Shown here: positions 8,305 through 17,326 of the stretch, in pieces
Numbering within the stretch: the first letter of the stretch is position 1
How the letters are laid out: each line of letters starts with the position of its first letter
Assembly (NCBI RefSeq): GCF_900101765.1
Contig: NZ_LT627735.1
Location: forward strand, 868,001 to 932,000
Length of the DNA stretch: 64,000 nucleotides
Source of the DNA: Nonlabens sp. Hel1_33_55
Lineage (GTDB): Bacteria > Bacteroidota > Bacteroidia > Flavobacteriales > Flavobacteriaceae
Direction of reading: 5' to 3'
The notes under the pieces: generated by a model
What the model was told of the DNA's origin: nothing
The model's input: the letters and a program-made list of their open reading frames with translations, nothing else
Databases searched by the model: none
Position numbers and translations under genes: made by a program

Positions 8305-9624
8305 TTAATCTTCTAAAAGTGAAATACGTACTTTTCGCTTTTTTATCTTACTGTTATTCAATGTATTGATTAATTCAAAGGCTTTCTCATAGGGAACAGC
8401 AACAAACGCGCAATCCTGCTTGAGTTCTATAACGCCCAGCTCATTTTTCTCAAGATTACCTTGTTTGAAAAACAGACCTGCGATATCGCCTTTTGAAATC
8501 TTGTCCTTACGACCTCCAGAAATGTATAAAGTTTCCCATTCTTGATCTGGTTTTTGCTTTTTAGCTTCTGTTAATTCAAATACGGTGGCATCTTCTATAA
8601 AATCAGGTAATTCTTGTTGTTGATGTTTGATCATGTAAGCCGTACCGCTAGCATGCATTCTAGCTGTTCTACCATTCCTATGAATAAGTTCTTCACGCTT
8701 ATATGGCAATTGATAGTGGATGATGTAATCTAATTCTGGAACGTCAATTCCTCTTGCGGCAAGGTCAGTAGCGAGTAATATTTTATGTGTTCCATTTCTA
8801 AATTTGATCAAAGCTCGTTCTCGATCCAACTGCTCCAGACCACCATAAAAAACAGAATGCTGGATTTCTCTTTCCCACAAATAGTCACTTACATCTGCAA
8901 TAGTATCCTTCAAATTACAAAAAATAATACCTCGTTTTGATCTCAAGTGATTAATGAGATGGTTTAAGGTAACTAACCTATTATCAGTAGTCGACACTAT
9001 TATCTTTAATTGAAGTTTAGGTTCCTCGTCTGATAAAAATATCAATCGTTTGGGATTTGACATTTTCATGAATGGAGGAATACCCACTTTTTGAGTGGCA
9101 GATGTCAAAATCTTCTTCTTCAATTGTGGAAGCGATTGCGCAATCTCTCGCATTTCATTTTCAAAGCCAGTCTCCAGTGATTTGTCAAATTCATCAAGAA
9201 CCAATGTGTTGAGTTCGCTTACATCGATATGGCCACGGCGTAAATGATCTGCAACGCGACCGGGCGTACCAATTAATATAGCTGGTGGCGTAGAAAGCAA
9301 AATCTTATCTCCAGAACCCGATCTACCACCATAAACGGCGTTGACCTTATAGCCACTTCCCATTTCACGTAAGACCTGCTCAATTTGAATGGCCAGCTCT
9401 CGCGATGGCACAAGAATGAGCGCCTGTACTTTGTCAATATCAACATTGAGCTGTTCAACTATAGGCAGTAAAAATGCCAACGTTTTTCCAGTACCTGTAG
9501 GCGATAGAAGTACAATCTCATCGTTGTTACCAATCGCTTCTTGTGCCGCTAGTTGCATCTCATTTAGTTGATCAATGCCTAGCTTCTCTAGTATTTGTTG
9601 CTGGTTTTTAAATGACTCGCTCAT
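8305..9624 (-). CDS. DEAD-box-type RNA helicase with variant DEFD box
   Basis: A 439-residue ATP-dependent RNA helicase. Motif I is SPTGTGKT, Ia PSRELAIQ, Ib TPGR, III SAT, and the C-terminal helicase domain has the ATDLAARGIDVPELD block. Two motifs depart from consensus: motif II reads DEFD rather than DEAD, and motif VI reads HRNGRTAR rather than HRxGRTGR. The last 70 or so residues resemble the DbpA RNA-binding domain (GDIAGLFFKQGNLEKNELGVI), so a ribosome-assembly role like DbpA is likely. It precedes a small hypothetical gene in the same operon. Confidence 0.9.
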   Translation of the reverse strand: MSESFKNQQQILEKLGIDQLNEMQLAAQEAIGNNDEIVLLSPTGTGKTLAFLLPIVEQLNVDIDKVQALILVPSRELAIQIEQVLREMGSGYKVNAVYGGRSGSGDKILLSTPPAILIGTPGRVADHLRRGHIDVSELNTLVLDEFDKSLETGFENEMREIAQSLPQLKKKILTSATQKVGIPPFMKMSNPKRLIFLSDEEPKLQLKIIVSTTDNRLVTLNHLINHLRSKRGIIFCNLKDTIADVSDYLWEREIQHSVFYGGLEQLDRERALIKFRNGTHKILLATDLAARGIDVPELDYIIHYQLPYKREELIHRNGRTARMHASGTAYMIKHQQQELPDFIEDATVFELTEAKKQKPDQEWETLYISGGRKDKISKGDIAGLFFKQGNLEKNELGVIELKQDCAFVAVPYEKAFELINTLNNSKIKKRKVRISLLED

Positions 9625-9628
9625 GGTG

Positions 9629-9636
9629 CAAAGGTA
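9629..9636 (-). promoter_or_regulatory. -7 box of DEAD helicase gene
   Basis: On the minus strand TACCTTTG matches TAnnTTTG and ends 4 nt before the helicase ATG, the same geometry as at 6703 and 28102. A leaderless transcript is implied. Confidence 0.55.
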
Positions 9637-9747
9637 GTCTGATTCAGGTCAGAAAGTTGGTAGTTGAGAATTTCCGTTTTTGTAATACAAAATTTAATGA
9701 TCGTGTATTCGGCTTTTTCAATTCTTTCCACTACGACGGTCACTGAA

Positions 9748-11694
9748 TCATTGAGCTTGACCCATTTTTCTCAGATTTGTCATAGCATTCACATTATTTG
9801 GATCTATGTTCAAAACGATCCTATTGTACTTTATGGCTTCGGGAATGTTTTTAGCAGCTTGATGGGAAAGTGCAATATTTAAGAGGTCCTGAACATTGTT
9901 TCCACCACGCAACTCATTGCTTTTTTTGAAGCCAGCGATCGCATCATCATAATTACGTAAGGGAAAGTAACTGTAAGCGAGTCTTCGCCAGTAATTGCCT
10001 TGAGTTGGGTCTATAGCAACCGCTTTTTCAAACGATTGCGACGCTTTGAGATTGTTTCCCAGATTTTCATAGGATAATCCCAATTTAAAATGAACCACCT
10101 GCTCAGCAATAGAGCGAGTTGGGAACGACTTTTCAAAATATTTGACGGCATTTTGATACTCTTTTAAATAAAGATAAGTGTCTGCGATGCTGTAATTTAG
10201 ATCTGTTACGTTTGGGAAATATGGTATTGATTTTTTGAAATTTGCGATTGATTTTATTCCATAGAAACGGGCCTGAGCTGTATCGGCTGATTCTTTCATT
10301 AATGCTTTATACTCTTGCCCTAAGCTTACTAAAATCAATCCACTATCAGGATTTGTCTGTATATCATGTTCTGCTAGGGTCAACATGTCCTTCCAATCAC
10401 TATTTCTCTGTATTGTCTGAAACGAATAAAGTGATACTAGTGAGATTACCAGTAGGAAGTAAATGGGCAACTTTTTAGGCATTTTCTCCAGAACTTTGAA
10501 TCCCAAATATCCCATTAATATTACCACACCAAATGAAGGTAAAAATAGAAAACGTTCTCCCAAAGTCGCCCCTATTTTAAAGATGAAATTTGAGGTTATG
10601 GAAAAGGTAATTAGGAAAAATAGCAACGAAAAAGAAATCAGAGATCTGCTTTTAAACTTGATGACCGCTACAAAGATCATTACTAGTAGTACGATTAGTC
10701 CGGCTATGGCATGACCATCTGTAAAATTGAGAACTTCAAAAGTGCCTACCGAATAGTCAAAAGCAAATGATGTAGGAAAAACAGACTGCTCAAAATATTT
10801 GAGAAAAATTGAGCAGTTGGTCGCAAATTCTTCTAAATAAGTTTCCGCAGCAAACAAGGTGTTGTTGTATGGTACCTGCCAATTGTTGAACGTGTTTGTT
10901 GTCTGTACAAAACTATCCAAAATAGTGAGTCTCAAGAGAAACATTACCAGTACTGGTATAATAAGCGGCCAGCATCTCGCGATTGCGTTCTTCAAAGAAT
11001 AGTTTCTGAAGAAATAAAGAGTGAGCGGAAAAATAGCTAAAAGAGTAATTGTATTCTCTTTAGAAAGAAGGCTTGCCAAGAAAGTCAAAAGATAACCTAC
11101 CAACCATTTAAGCTTTGAACTTTGCTCATGTTTCAAAAACAAAATAAGACTAAGCACACCAAACAACATAGAATAAATCTCATCCCGACTTTTGATATTG
11201 GCAACGACTTCCGTATGAATAGGATGGGAGATAAACAGAGCCAAAATGGCCAGTAAAATAAATGTGCTTGCATCAGGAAGCAAAAAAAATAGCAGCCTGG
11301 CTACAAGCAGGCACAGCAAGCCAAAACTGAGAACATTCATAAGGTGAAAATAGAACGGATCACCGCCAAATATCTCCTGTTCAAAAGCAAATGATATGAG
11401 GGAAATAGGTCGATATGTATTGCGGTTACTGCCGTCAAAACCATGCATGTAGCTGTTGGTGAGAAGGTCTGAAATCCCATCTAACCCGTAAAGTACATGT
11501 TCATTATCTACGATTGCAATCTTATCATCCAGCACAAAATTATGTCCCAAAGTATTTGCGTAGAGCAGGAACGCCGCAACAAAAGTGGTGATGAATAACT
11601 GCCATTTATAGGCATTGTAAAAGTTTGAAGCACCATGCCAAGCTGGATCGGAATCTTTCTTAGATTTATGATTGCCTTTAGTTTTAGCTGACAT
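9748..11694 (-). CDS. TMTC-like multi-span membrane protein with C-terminal TPR repeats
   Basis: A 648-residue protein with about ten hydrophobic segments up to roughly residue 430, then tetratricopeptide repeats (YLKEYQNAVKYFEKSF and similar units) to the end. The membrane part carries hallmarks of the TMTC/DUF1736 group of GT-C-type proteins: FVLDDKIAIVDN at 53-64, RPISLISFAFEQEIFG at 95-110 and HPIHTEVVANIKSRDE at 157-172. Eukaryotic TMTCs are O-mannosyltransferases; a glycan-transfer role here is inference. It is a monocistronic leftward gene. Confidence 0.8.
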   Translation of the reverse strand: MSAKTKGNHKSKKDSDPAWHGASNFYNAYKWQLFITTFVAAFLLYANTLGHNFVLDDKIAIVDNEHVLYGLDGISDLLTNSYMHGFDGSNRNTYRPISLISFAFEQEIFGGDPFYFHLMNVLSFGLLCLLVARLLFFLLPDASTFILLAILALFISHPIHTEVVANIKSRDEIYSMLFGVLSLILFLKHEQSSKLKWLVGYLLTFLASLLSKENTITLLAIFPLTLYFFRNYSLKNAIARCWPLIIPVLVMFLLRLTILDSFVQTTNTFNNWQVPYNNTLFAAETYLEEFATNCSIFLKYFEQSVFPTSFAFDYSVGTFEVLNFTDGHAIAGLIVLLVMIFVAVIKFKSRSLISFSLLFFLITFSITSNFIFKIGATLGERFLFLPSFGVVILMGYLGFKVLEKMPKKLPIYFLLVISLVSLYSFQTIQRNSDWKDMLTLAEHDIQTNPDSGLILVSLGQEYKALMKESADTAQARFYGIKSIANFKKSIPYFPNVTDLNYSIADTYLYLKEYQNAVKYFEKSFPTRSIAEQVVHFKLGLSYENLGNNLKASQSFEKAVAIDPTQGNYWRRLAYSYFPLRNYDDAIAGFKKSNELRGGNNVQDLLNIALSHQAAKNIPEAIKYNRIVLNIDPNNVNAMTNLRKMGQAQ

Positions 11695-11766
11695 GTTTGG
11701 GTTTTGCAGAAAGCTTTAAATGTAAGTCAAAAGTAGGAAATCTATTCAACGGCGTGTTGATGATCA

Positions 11767-11782
11767 CGCTTTCGCGCAAGCG
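11767..11782. repeat. 16-bp palindrome copy 4 (15/16)
   Basis: CGCTTTCGCGCAAGCG, one mismatch, in the 219-nt gap between the TPR gene and the PLP-enzyme gene. Nothing else in this gap looks like a gene or RNA. Confidence 0.85.
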
Positions 11783-11913
11783 AGATAATTATACTTGACC
11801 ACTACAGTACAAATGCGGAGCAATATCAAGTTGATTCTAAATTATTGATTGAATTGAAATATTACTTAATCACTGCCTCTAAACTCAAGCAACTGAATGT
11901 GGGATTTGATTCA

Positions 11914-13758
11914 TCAAATACTTTCCACAAACTCTTTAAAAACCTCTTTGTGTCGCTCCAAGTCTAGGTCTGGTGATAAAGAAGCACGTACAATGTAATC
12001 CTTGTCACCTTCTTTGGTAGTACCCTGAGTTGATGTAGCAGGAACGGTCCAGTAACAGCCTTTCAACTGGCCATAACTCACGCAAAATTTACTTTCCAAA
12101 GGGATTTCATCGATCATTAAATGAATCAGTTTGAGATTGAGGGCTCTTTTATAGGTTTCTCGTTCTTCAGGCGTGGATCCTTTTGTAGGCAAATCCATAG
12201 AAAATACAGATGGCGTGAAACCTTGTGCAGCAAGTTCTTCACTAACAAAATTGATTTTAGCTTCTGGTAGTTCCTTTTGTATAAATGTCACGAACTCACG
12301 GGTGTTTTCATAAGCTGCTTTGATGCGCTCATTCATGGATGGCAATTGCTGGGCAAGAATCTCATACTGCTGTGCCGTTGCTTCGTTATCGCAAAGTTCA
12401 AGGTGTAACGCTACCTTATTCATCAAAGCCTCCGTTTTATTGTTTCCTACGCAATACCCAGCAGTACATTTCCCACCACTTGGGAATTTTGAGCCACTAG
12501 CATATGAAATAGTTCGTACTTCAGATAAAACCTTTCCTTCGCCTAGAAAGAGGTAATTGGGACAAAATGTTTGATCGAGAATAAAAACTGGATCGATCGC
12601 AGTAGAGCCGCTTGGAGTAGTTCGCTTTCGCGAAAGCGCAATTCTCAAATCCTCCAGATCAGGAACTTCCACTCGTGGATTGGTTGGAATTTCTGCAATG
12701 ATAAAGGGTACGGCATCCTGTTGAGCAATCTGATCCAAGACTCGATCCACGCTACTTACCATGTCATTATCACCATCTACTGGCAAATCCACGACTTCTA
12801 CATTCTCCAGACACGCCGCGACACGTCTTGCTTGATCGTTGGTACCACCATAACAATTGGGTGGCACGAGAAATTTGATGGATTTTCCAGGATGATGTTC
12901 TTGCGCGCTATCTACCATTCCCATCATGATGGCATATTGTACGGATAGACCGCTGGATCCCACTAAAGGTTGTAACTGGGTTCCAGTGATTTCATTAATG
13001 GATTTCAAGACGCTGGATTTATCTTTTTCTACATCTGGTTTGCTTTGATCAACATCTTCAGGACCAACCAAAGCTTCTAAAGCAATTAGCGAATTAGAAG
13101 GTGTCATCGCTACGGTTTCTCTGCGTCGAACATGTTGTATGCCTGAAATATATTCTGCAGATTCAGATCCATTTGCAATCAAAACACTGCCTAGATGACC
13201 ATAAATATTTATATAAAAATCAACCGACTCATTCAAATCGGTTTGACCCATTTCTGATGGGTTTGACAGGAAAATATTGGTACCATCAAAAGAATCGACC
13301 TCGCTGGCAGATGCTACTTGATTCAATTCAAAGTCATACCCATAAACCTTTCTGATTTTTTCAGCATCAAAAAATTTAGGTAGATGACCACTGTAAATAA
13401 TTCTAGTTTTTTTGCCGTCCAATAAATTCTTGCGTAACACAGCTAGAACTGGCACCGTTTGCGATTGAAACGAAATGATATTATCCGCTGGCAGGTTTAG
13501 TAACTGGCCAATTCCCCATTCTAGAATACAGGATAATGGATGACCTAAACGAATGTAGTCATAAGCCGTTGGCAACTCGGCTAGAGTAGATCTATCGATA
13601 TTATCGGCCTTAAATAAGAGCTCAAGTTTTTCTAGAAATTCAGTTTTAGCAAACTCTTCATTGTAAACATCCAATCGATGCGTCGTGAGTCCCAACCAAT
13701 CTTTGGGTTGATTCTTTAATACTTTATCAATGAATTGGAGCGCCCTATTTTCTTGCAT
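11914..13758 (-). CDS. Cys/Met-metabolism-type PLP-dependent enzyme
   Basis: A 614-residue enzyme whose C-terminal part matches the Cys/Met metabolism PLP family (cystathionine gamma-synthase, beta-lyase and relatives). Visible motifs are EIPTNPRVEVPDLEDL around 356-371, DQTFCPNYL at 395-403, and SYASGSKFPSGGKCTAGY with the probable cofactor lysine Lys424. Family members are usually near 400 residues; here about 250 extra residues precede the catalytic fold. The exact reaction cannot be called. A palindrome copy encodes ALSRKRT at 374-380, between two motifs. Confidence 0.8.
   Translation of the reverse strand: MQENRALQFIDKVLKNQPKDWLGLTTHRLDVYNEEFAKTEFLEKLELLFKADNIDRSTLAELPTAYDYIRLGHPLSCILEWGIGQLLNLPADNIISFQSQTVPVLAVLRKNLLDGKKTRIIYSGHLPKFFDAEKIRKVYGYDFELNQVASASEVDSFDGTNIFLSNPSEMGQTDLNESVDFYINIYGHLGSVLIANGSESAEYISGIQHVRRRETVAMTPSNSLIALEALVGPEDVDQSKPDVEKDKSSVLKSINEITGTQLQPLVGSSGLSVQYAIMMGMVDSAQEHHPGKSIKFLVPPNCYGGTNDQARRVAACLENVEVVDLPVDGDNDMVSSVDRVLDQIAQQDAVPFIIAEIPTNPRVEVPDLEDLRIALSRKRTTPSGSTAIDPVFILDQTFCPNYLFLGEGKVLSEVRTISYASGSKFPSGGKCTAGYCVGNNKTEALMNKVALHLELCDNEATAQQYEILAQQLPSMNERIKAAYENTREFVTFIQKELPEAKINFVSEELAAQGFTPSVFSMDLPTKGSTPEERETYKRALNLKLIHLMIDEIPLESKFCVSYGQLKGCYWTVPATSTQGTTKEGDKDYIVRASLSPDLDLERHKEVFKEFVESI
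12623..12638. repeat. 16-bp palindrome copy 5 (16/16)
   Basis: Exact copy inside the PLP-enzyme gene, read as LSRKR. It is only 0.86 kb from copy 4, the shortest interval in the window. Confidence 0.95.
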
Positions 13759-13777
13759 TTGATGTTCTTAATTTTTG

Positions 13778-13785
13778 CAAAGGTA
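13778..13785 (-). promoter_or_regulatory. -7 box of PLP-enzyme gene
   Basis: Minus-strand TACCTTTG ends 19 nt before the ATG, giving a short leader. Confidence 0.5.
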
Positions 13786-13867
13786 CAATGGATACATGGC
13801 GATAGAAATAGTCTGGTGCCCCTTAGCTAAAGTTTATGATTGCGATGAGAATGGATAGACTTAACGA

Positions 13868-14551
13868 TTATAATGCAGAGAAAAATTTGCCATTGGCACC
13901 GTTATTTTCTATAAGAACTGGTTTTAGTGCTCCAGGTAATACGGCTTCCACTGGATTATCTGCATGCTCACCGCCTAAGTCTGTTTTGAGCCATGTAGGA
14001 TCAAAGTAATTCATTCGAACCGGCGTGTTTTCAAGTGCAACCGCAAGATCTTGAGACAACTTGTCCACAGCCCATTTTGAAGCACCATAAGGAGCCAATT
14101 GCGGCTGGCCAGAAATGCGTGAGGTAACATTAACTACTCGTCCAAATTCATTTTCAATCATGGCTGGAACAAACGCAGCACAAAGTTTGTACATCGCAAC
14201 CACATTTACTTTATAGGTTTGCATCCATTCTTCCGTAGAATGTGTCCAGATGTCTTCATGATAATCCTTCATGATACCGGCATTATTGTATAATATATCA
14301 ATAGGATTTTCAAGGTCGTTTACTTGATTGATAAGGTTTTCAATTTCCTGATCATCGGCCAGATTGCCGTAAACGCTGTAAGTCTTTACTGAATAAGAGT
14401 TGAGTAACTTTAAAGTTTCATCATTACTCGTCTTTTTACTGCCATGAACGATGATATTACAACCTAAATCTGCTAGACCTAGCGCTATTTGCTGTCCTAC
14501 GCCGCGACTGGATCCCGTAATCAACGCTGTTTTTCCTTTTATATCAATCAT
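13868..14551 (-). CDS. short-chain dehydrogenase/reductase
   Basis: A 227-residue SDR with the cofactor loop TGSSRGVGQ near residue 12, the NNAG motif (DILYNNAGIMKDY), and the catalytic Ser-Tyr-Lys set in VTSRISGQPQLAPYGASKWA. Substrate is unknown. It lies between the FAD monooxygenase (upstream, 93 nt) and the PLP enzyme (downstream), all leftward. The minus-strand TACCTTTA at 14573-14580 is a near-consensus -7 box, so it may have its own promoter. Confidence 0.85.
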   Translation of the reverse strand: MIDIKGKTALITGSSRGVGQQIALGLADLGCNIIVHGSKKTSNDETLKLLNSYSVKTYSVYGNLADDQEIENLINQVNDLENPIDILYNNAGIMKDYHEDIWTHSTEEWMQTYKVNVVAMYKLCAAFVPAMIENEFGRVVNVTSRISGQPQLAPYGASKWAVDKLSQDLAVALENTPVRMNYFDPTWLKTDLGGEHADNPVEAVLPGALKPVLIENNGANGKFFSAL

Positions 14552-14644
14552 TGTTTCGTTTTTATCTTATGGATAAAGGTAATGGATGGCGCGGTTCCTA
14601 CTTCTTACAGTAATGGTAAAACCGATGGGAAAAACAGGTGAGAA

Positions 14645-16093
14645 TTATTTACTCTCATTCTTCAGTACGGTTCCTCTTGGAGCATCTTCTTGCAGTAAAA
14701 CGATTTCAGAATGCAGGAATTCTGCTGCCCGTGCAGATTCTCTAACTTTCACGGCGCTGCGTACTATCATTTCCTTCTCAAAATCCTTTAAAACAGTTTC
14801 TCGCAATCCTTTTACTTTCCAGTTGCCAGCAGATCTACAAGTGGTATAAATTTTACGTGCCAGAGCTAATGCATCGAGTAAAGCTTGATTTGCACCTTGG
14901 CCTTTGAAAGGACTCATGGGATGTGCCGCATCGCCTATGATGGTTGATGATTCCGCTTTCGCGAAAGCGTGCTCACCTAAAACTTCACGATCATAAACAG
15001 GATAACCGGTAACTAGGCTTTCTTGTGTTGCTTTAAGAATTTGCGGAATAGGAGCGTGCCAATCTAAGGTTCGTTTGATAGCTTCATTTTTCAAATCTTT
15101 TGAACCTTGAGTACTTAAATTTATAGCTTCCTTTTCGTCCATTGGGTAACTAAATTGCCACATGATGGAATTAGTGGAGTAAGGCATCATGTACATGCGC
15201 TCGTGTCCATTTGCCGTTTGAAATACCGTAGTGGAATCCAATAAATCGGTTTCTGAATTCTCAATATTTTCCAATGGGCAAATACCCAAGATCACGATAC
15301 AATCAAGATAGCGCAACGGATTATTATCCTCTTCAAGAAGCATGTTCCTGACCTGACTGCGTATTCCATCAGCTCCTACAAGAAGATCAGCATGAAAGGT
15401 TTCAAGTTCATCATTTACTTTGAAATCCATTGAAATCTTGCCAGATTCGTCTTCTCGACGTTCAACAAATTGATGATCCCATTTTATAGAATCCTGGTCA
15501 GTCAATTGATCCATCAGCGCTTTTCGCAAGGCTTGTCTTGCAATATGAATATTTGTTTTTTTAGGAGAAGGTTTGTCGGATTCTTCCAGCCACTTACGCA
15601 TTCCCCATTCGGCAATTTTTTCACCGCTAGGTTTGTGCACTATATGTCTTGTCGAAATGACGCCATCTATTAGTTCTTGAATTCCAAAACCTGCCATCGC
15701 TTTACTAGCTTGTTGCAGCGTCAATCCATAGCCTTGAGATCGCGCATCAAAACTCGCATCACGCTCAAATAATGTAAATGGAATCCCTCGATGCTGGCAA
15801 GCCACAGCCAATGCTACACCACCAATTCCAGCACCAACAATAGCCACATGCGGGAAGTTGTTGTTAAGAATAGGAGCGTGGTCGCTCTTGACCAACCCTG
15901 AACCATCACATGTGGAGCAGGTTTTGAGATGTCCTTTTGGTTTTTTAGGTGGTGCACCGTTATGGTCAGATCGTTCGTAGGCTTCTAGATCCTTTTGGTA
16001 ATTTAGTTTAGCCTTCTTGCGTATGCGCTGGCTAGTTTTACCACGACTTTTACAAGCTGTGCAGGCATTCCAGAAAGTTTCAGGATCTTGCAA
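14645..16093 (-). CDS. FAD-dependent monooxygenase with N-terminal CxxC...CxxC module
   Basis: A 482-residue flavoprotein hydroxylase of the UbiH/salicylate-hydroxylase type. The FAD dinucleotide loop VGAGIGG is at 86-92 and the second FAD motif is GDAAHPMSPFKGQGANQAL. Before this fold lie about 80 residues with two DnaJ-like zinc-finger half-sites, CTACKSRG (Cys11, Cys14) and CSTCDGSG (Cys59, Cys62), joined by a basic linker. The only plausible start is TTG at 16093, because an in-frame stop lies two codons upstream. A palindrome copy encodes EHAFAKAES just before the second FAD motif. Substrate unknown. Confidence 0.85.
   Translation of the reverse strand: MQDPETFWNACTACKSRGKTSQRIRKKAKLNYQKDLEAYERSDHNGAPPKKPKGHLKTCSTCDGSGLVKSDHAPILNNNFPHVAIVGAGIGGVALAVACQHRGIPFTLFERDASFDARSQGYGLTLQQASKAMAGFGIQELIDGVISTRHIVHKPSGEKIAEWGMRKWLEESDKPSPKKTNIHIARQALRKALMDQLTDQDSIKWDHQFVERREDESGKISMDFKVNDELETFHADLLVGADGIRSQVRNMLLEEDNNPLRYLDCIVILGICPLENIENSETDLLDSTTVFQTANGHERMYMMPYSTNSIMWQFSYPMDEKEAINLSTQGSKDLKNEAIKRTLDWHAPIPQILKATQESLVTGYPVYDREVLGEHAFAKAESSTIIGDAAHPMSPFKGQGANQALLDALALARKIYTTCRSAGNWKVKGLRETVLKDFEKEMIVRSAVKVRESARAAEFLHSEIVLLQEDAPRGTVLKNESK
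14954..14969. repeat. 16-bp palindrome copy 6 (16/16)
   Basis: Exact copy inside the FAD-monooxygenase gene, read as AFAKA. Confidence 0.95.
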
Positions 16094-16106
16094 AAAATGT
16101 TATTTA

Positions 16107-16991
16107 CTAATGTGCTGCTGCATTGTCTTTTTTAAAGAACAATTTTTTAATCACCTTATAAATGATGAGAGAAAGCGCTCCTACGACAATCCCAGTAATT
16201 ACTTCGGCTAGTATAGATGGTAGTCCATGAAGGATTTCTTCAATAAAGTGAAGGTTGTGTAGAAAAATTCCACCTGCAACTAGAATCAATGCTATTGTTC
16301 CTATCACCGATAAGCTCTTGACAATCATTGGCAATGCTGCTACTAGAAATTTCCCAACGGCATTACCAAATCCCTTTCCATCGCTAGTTCTAATCAATCG
16401 CAATCCAAGATCATCCATGCGAACAATGGCCGCAACGATTCCATAAACTCCTATGGTAGCTATGATGGCAACTACTGTAACTACCATGATTTGATTGAGA
16501 ATAGGTTCATTTACTACTGAGCTAAGTGCAATTATTACAATCTCAACGGATAGAATAAAATCTGTTACAATGGCCGCACGTATTTTTTCTTTCTCGTGAG
16601 CAAGGATTTCTTCCTCAGTCATTTCCTGTGGCGGTATGTCTGTGGCGGGTTGTGCATGCGGAAAGATCCACTCATAGATTTTCTCGGCTCCTTCAAAGGC
16701 GAGGTATACACCGCCAAGCAATAATATTACCGTCACTGCCCATGGTAGGAAGGCACTTAAGAGAAAAGCTACCGGTAAAATGATCAGTTTATTAAGGAAG
16801 GAACCTTTGGTTATCGCCCACAAAACAGGAATCTCTCTGGAAGAAACAAAGCCTGATGCTTTTTCTGCATTTACGGCAAGATCATCACCTAGTATTCCAG
16901 CAGTCTTTTTAGTAGCAACTTTACTCATGGCAGCCACATCGTCCATCAATACACTGATATCATCTAGTAATGCAAAAAATCCTGAAGCCAT
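16107..16991 (-). CDS. DUF808-family inner-membrane protein
   Basis: A 294-residue membrane protein. I place the start at MASGFFALLDDISVLMDDVA, the family's usual opening (complement of 16989-16991), rather than at the longer frame beginning at 17048. After this amphipathic start come basic residues and at least five strongly hydrophobic segments. DUF808 proteins (YedI in E. coli) have no assigned function. It sits 13 nt upstream of the FAD monooxygenase and may share its transcript. Confidence 0.85.
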   Translation of the reverse strand: MASGFFALLDDISVLMDDVAAMSKVATKKTAGILGDDLAVNAEKASGFVSSREIPVLWAITKGSFLNKLIILPVAFLLSAFLPWAVTVILLLGGVYLAFEGAEKIYEWIFPHAQPATDIPPQEMTEEEILAHEKEKIRAAIVTDFILSVEIVIIALSSVVNEPILNQIMVVTVVAIIATIGVYGIVAAIVRMDDLGLRLIRTSDGKGFGNAVGKFLVAALPMIVKSLSVIGTIALILVAGGIFLHNLHFIEEILHGLPSILAEVITGIVVGALSLIIYKVIKKLFFKKDNAAAH

Positions 16992-17069
16992 AGGTGGTAA
17001 TTTCAAACAAATGTACAAATAGGCGCGTGTATAACTACATCGCTTCAATAATGTAACAAAATATTAAAT

Positions 17070-17110
17070 CAAACATCCGCAAAAGACAGGTGTCTATTAC
17101 GGATGGTTTT
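17070..17110 (-). terminator. probable terminator of the 32-residue lysine-rich gene
   Basis: On the minus strand CATCCG (17100-17105) pairs with CGGATG (17074-17079) around an inner GACACCTGTC hairpin, followed by a T-rich tract. It lies directly downstream of the small gene at 17128. Confidence 0.5.
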
Positions 17111-17127
17111 TAGAAGAGAGAGCGAAT

Positions 17128-17226
17128 TTATTTTCCTTTCTTCAATTTCTTTTCTGCCTTTTTTTCCTTGGCAGTTTTTGCGGGTTCTTTTTTGACATTT
17201 TTCTTAGCGTCCTGTGACTTGGCCAT
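17128..17226 (-). CDS. 32-residue lysine/alanine-rich small protein
   Basis: A complete short frame from ATG (complement of 17224-17226) to TAA encodes a highly basic peptide made almost wholly of Lys, Ala and Glu (MAKSQDAKKNVKKEPAKTAK and on). A convincing hairpin terminator follows it, which supports a real transcript. The composition recalls small nucleic-acid-binding or disordered proteins, but no function can be assigned. Confidence 0.5.
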   Translation of the reverse strand: MAKSQDAKKNVKKEPAKTAKEKKAEKKLKKGK

Positions 17227-17326
17227 GGGATATCGATTTTAAGTGAAACCTAAATCTAGTGTTTATCCTGACATTTTATCAAGATTAGATTATAAATGAT
17301 TGGCATTGATAAAAACTTATTGCCAC

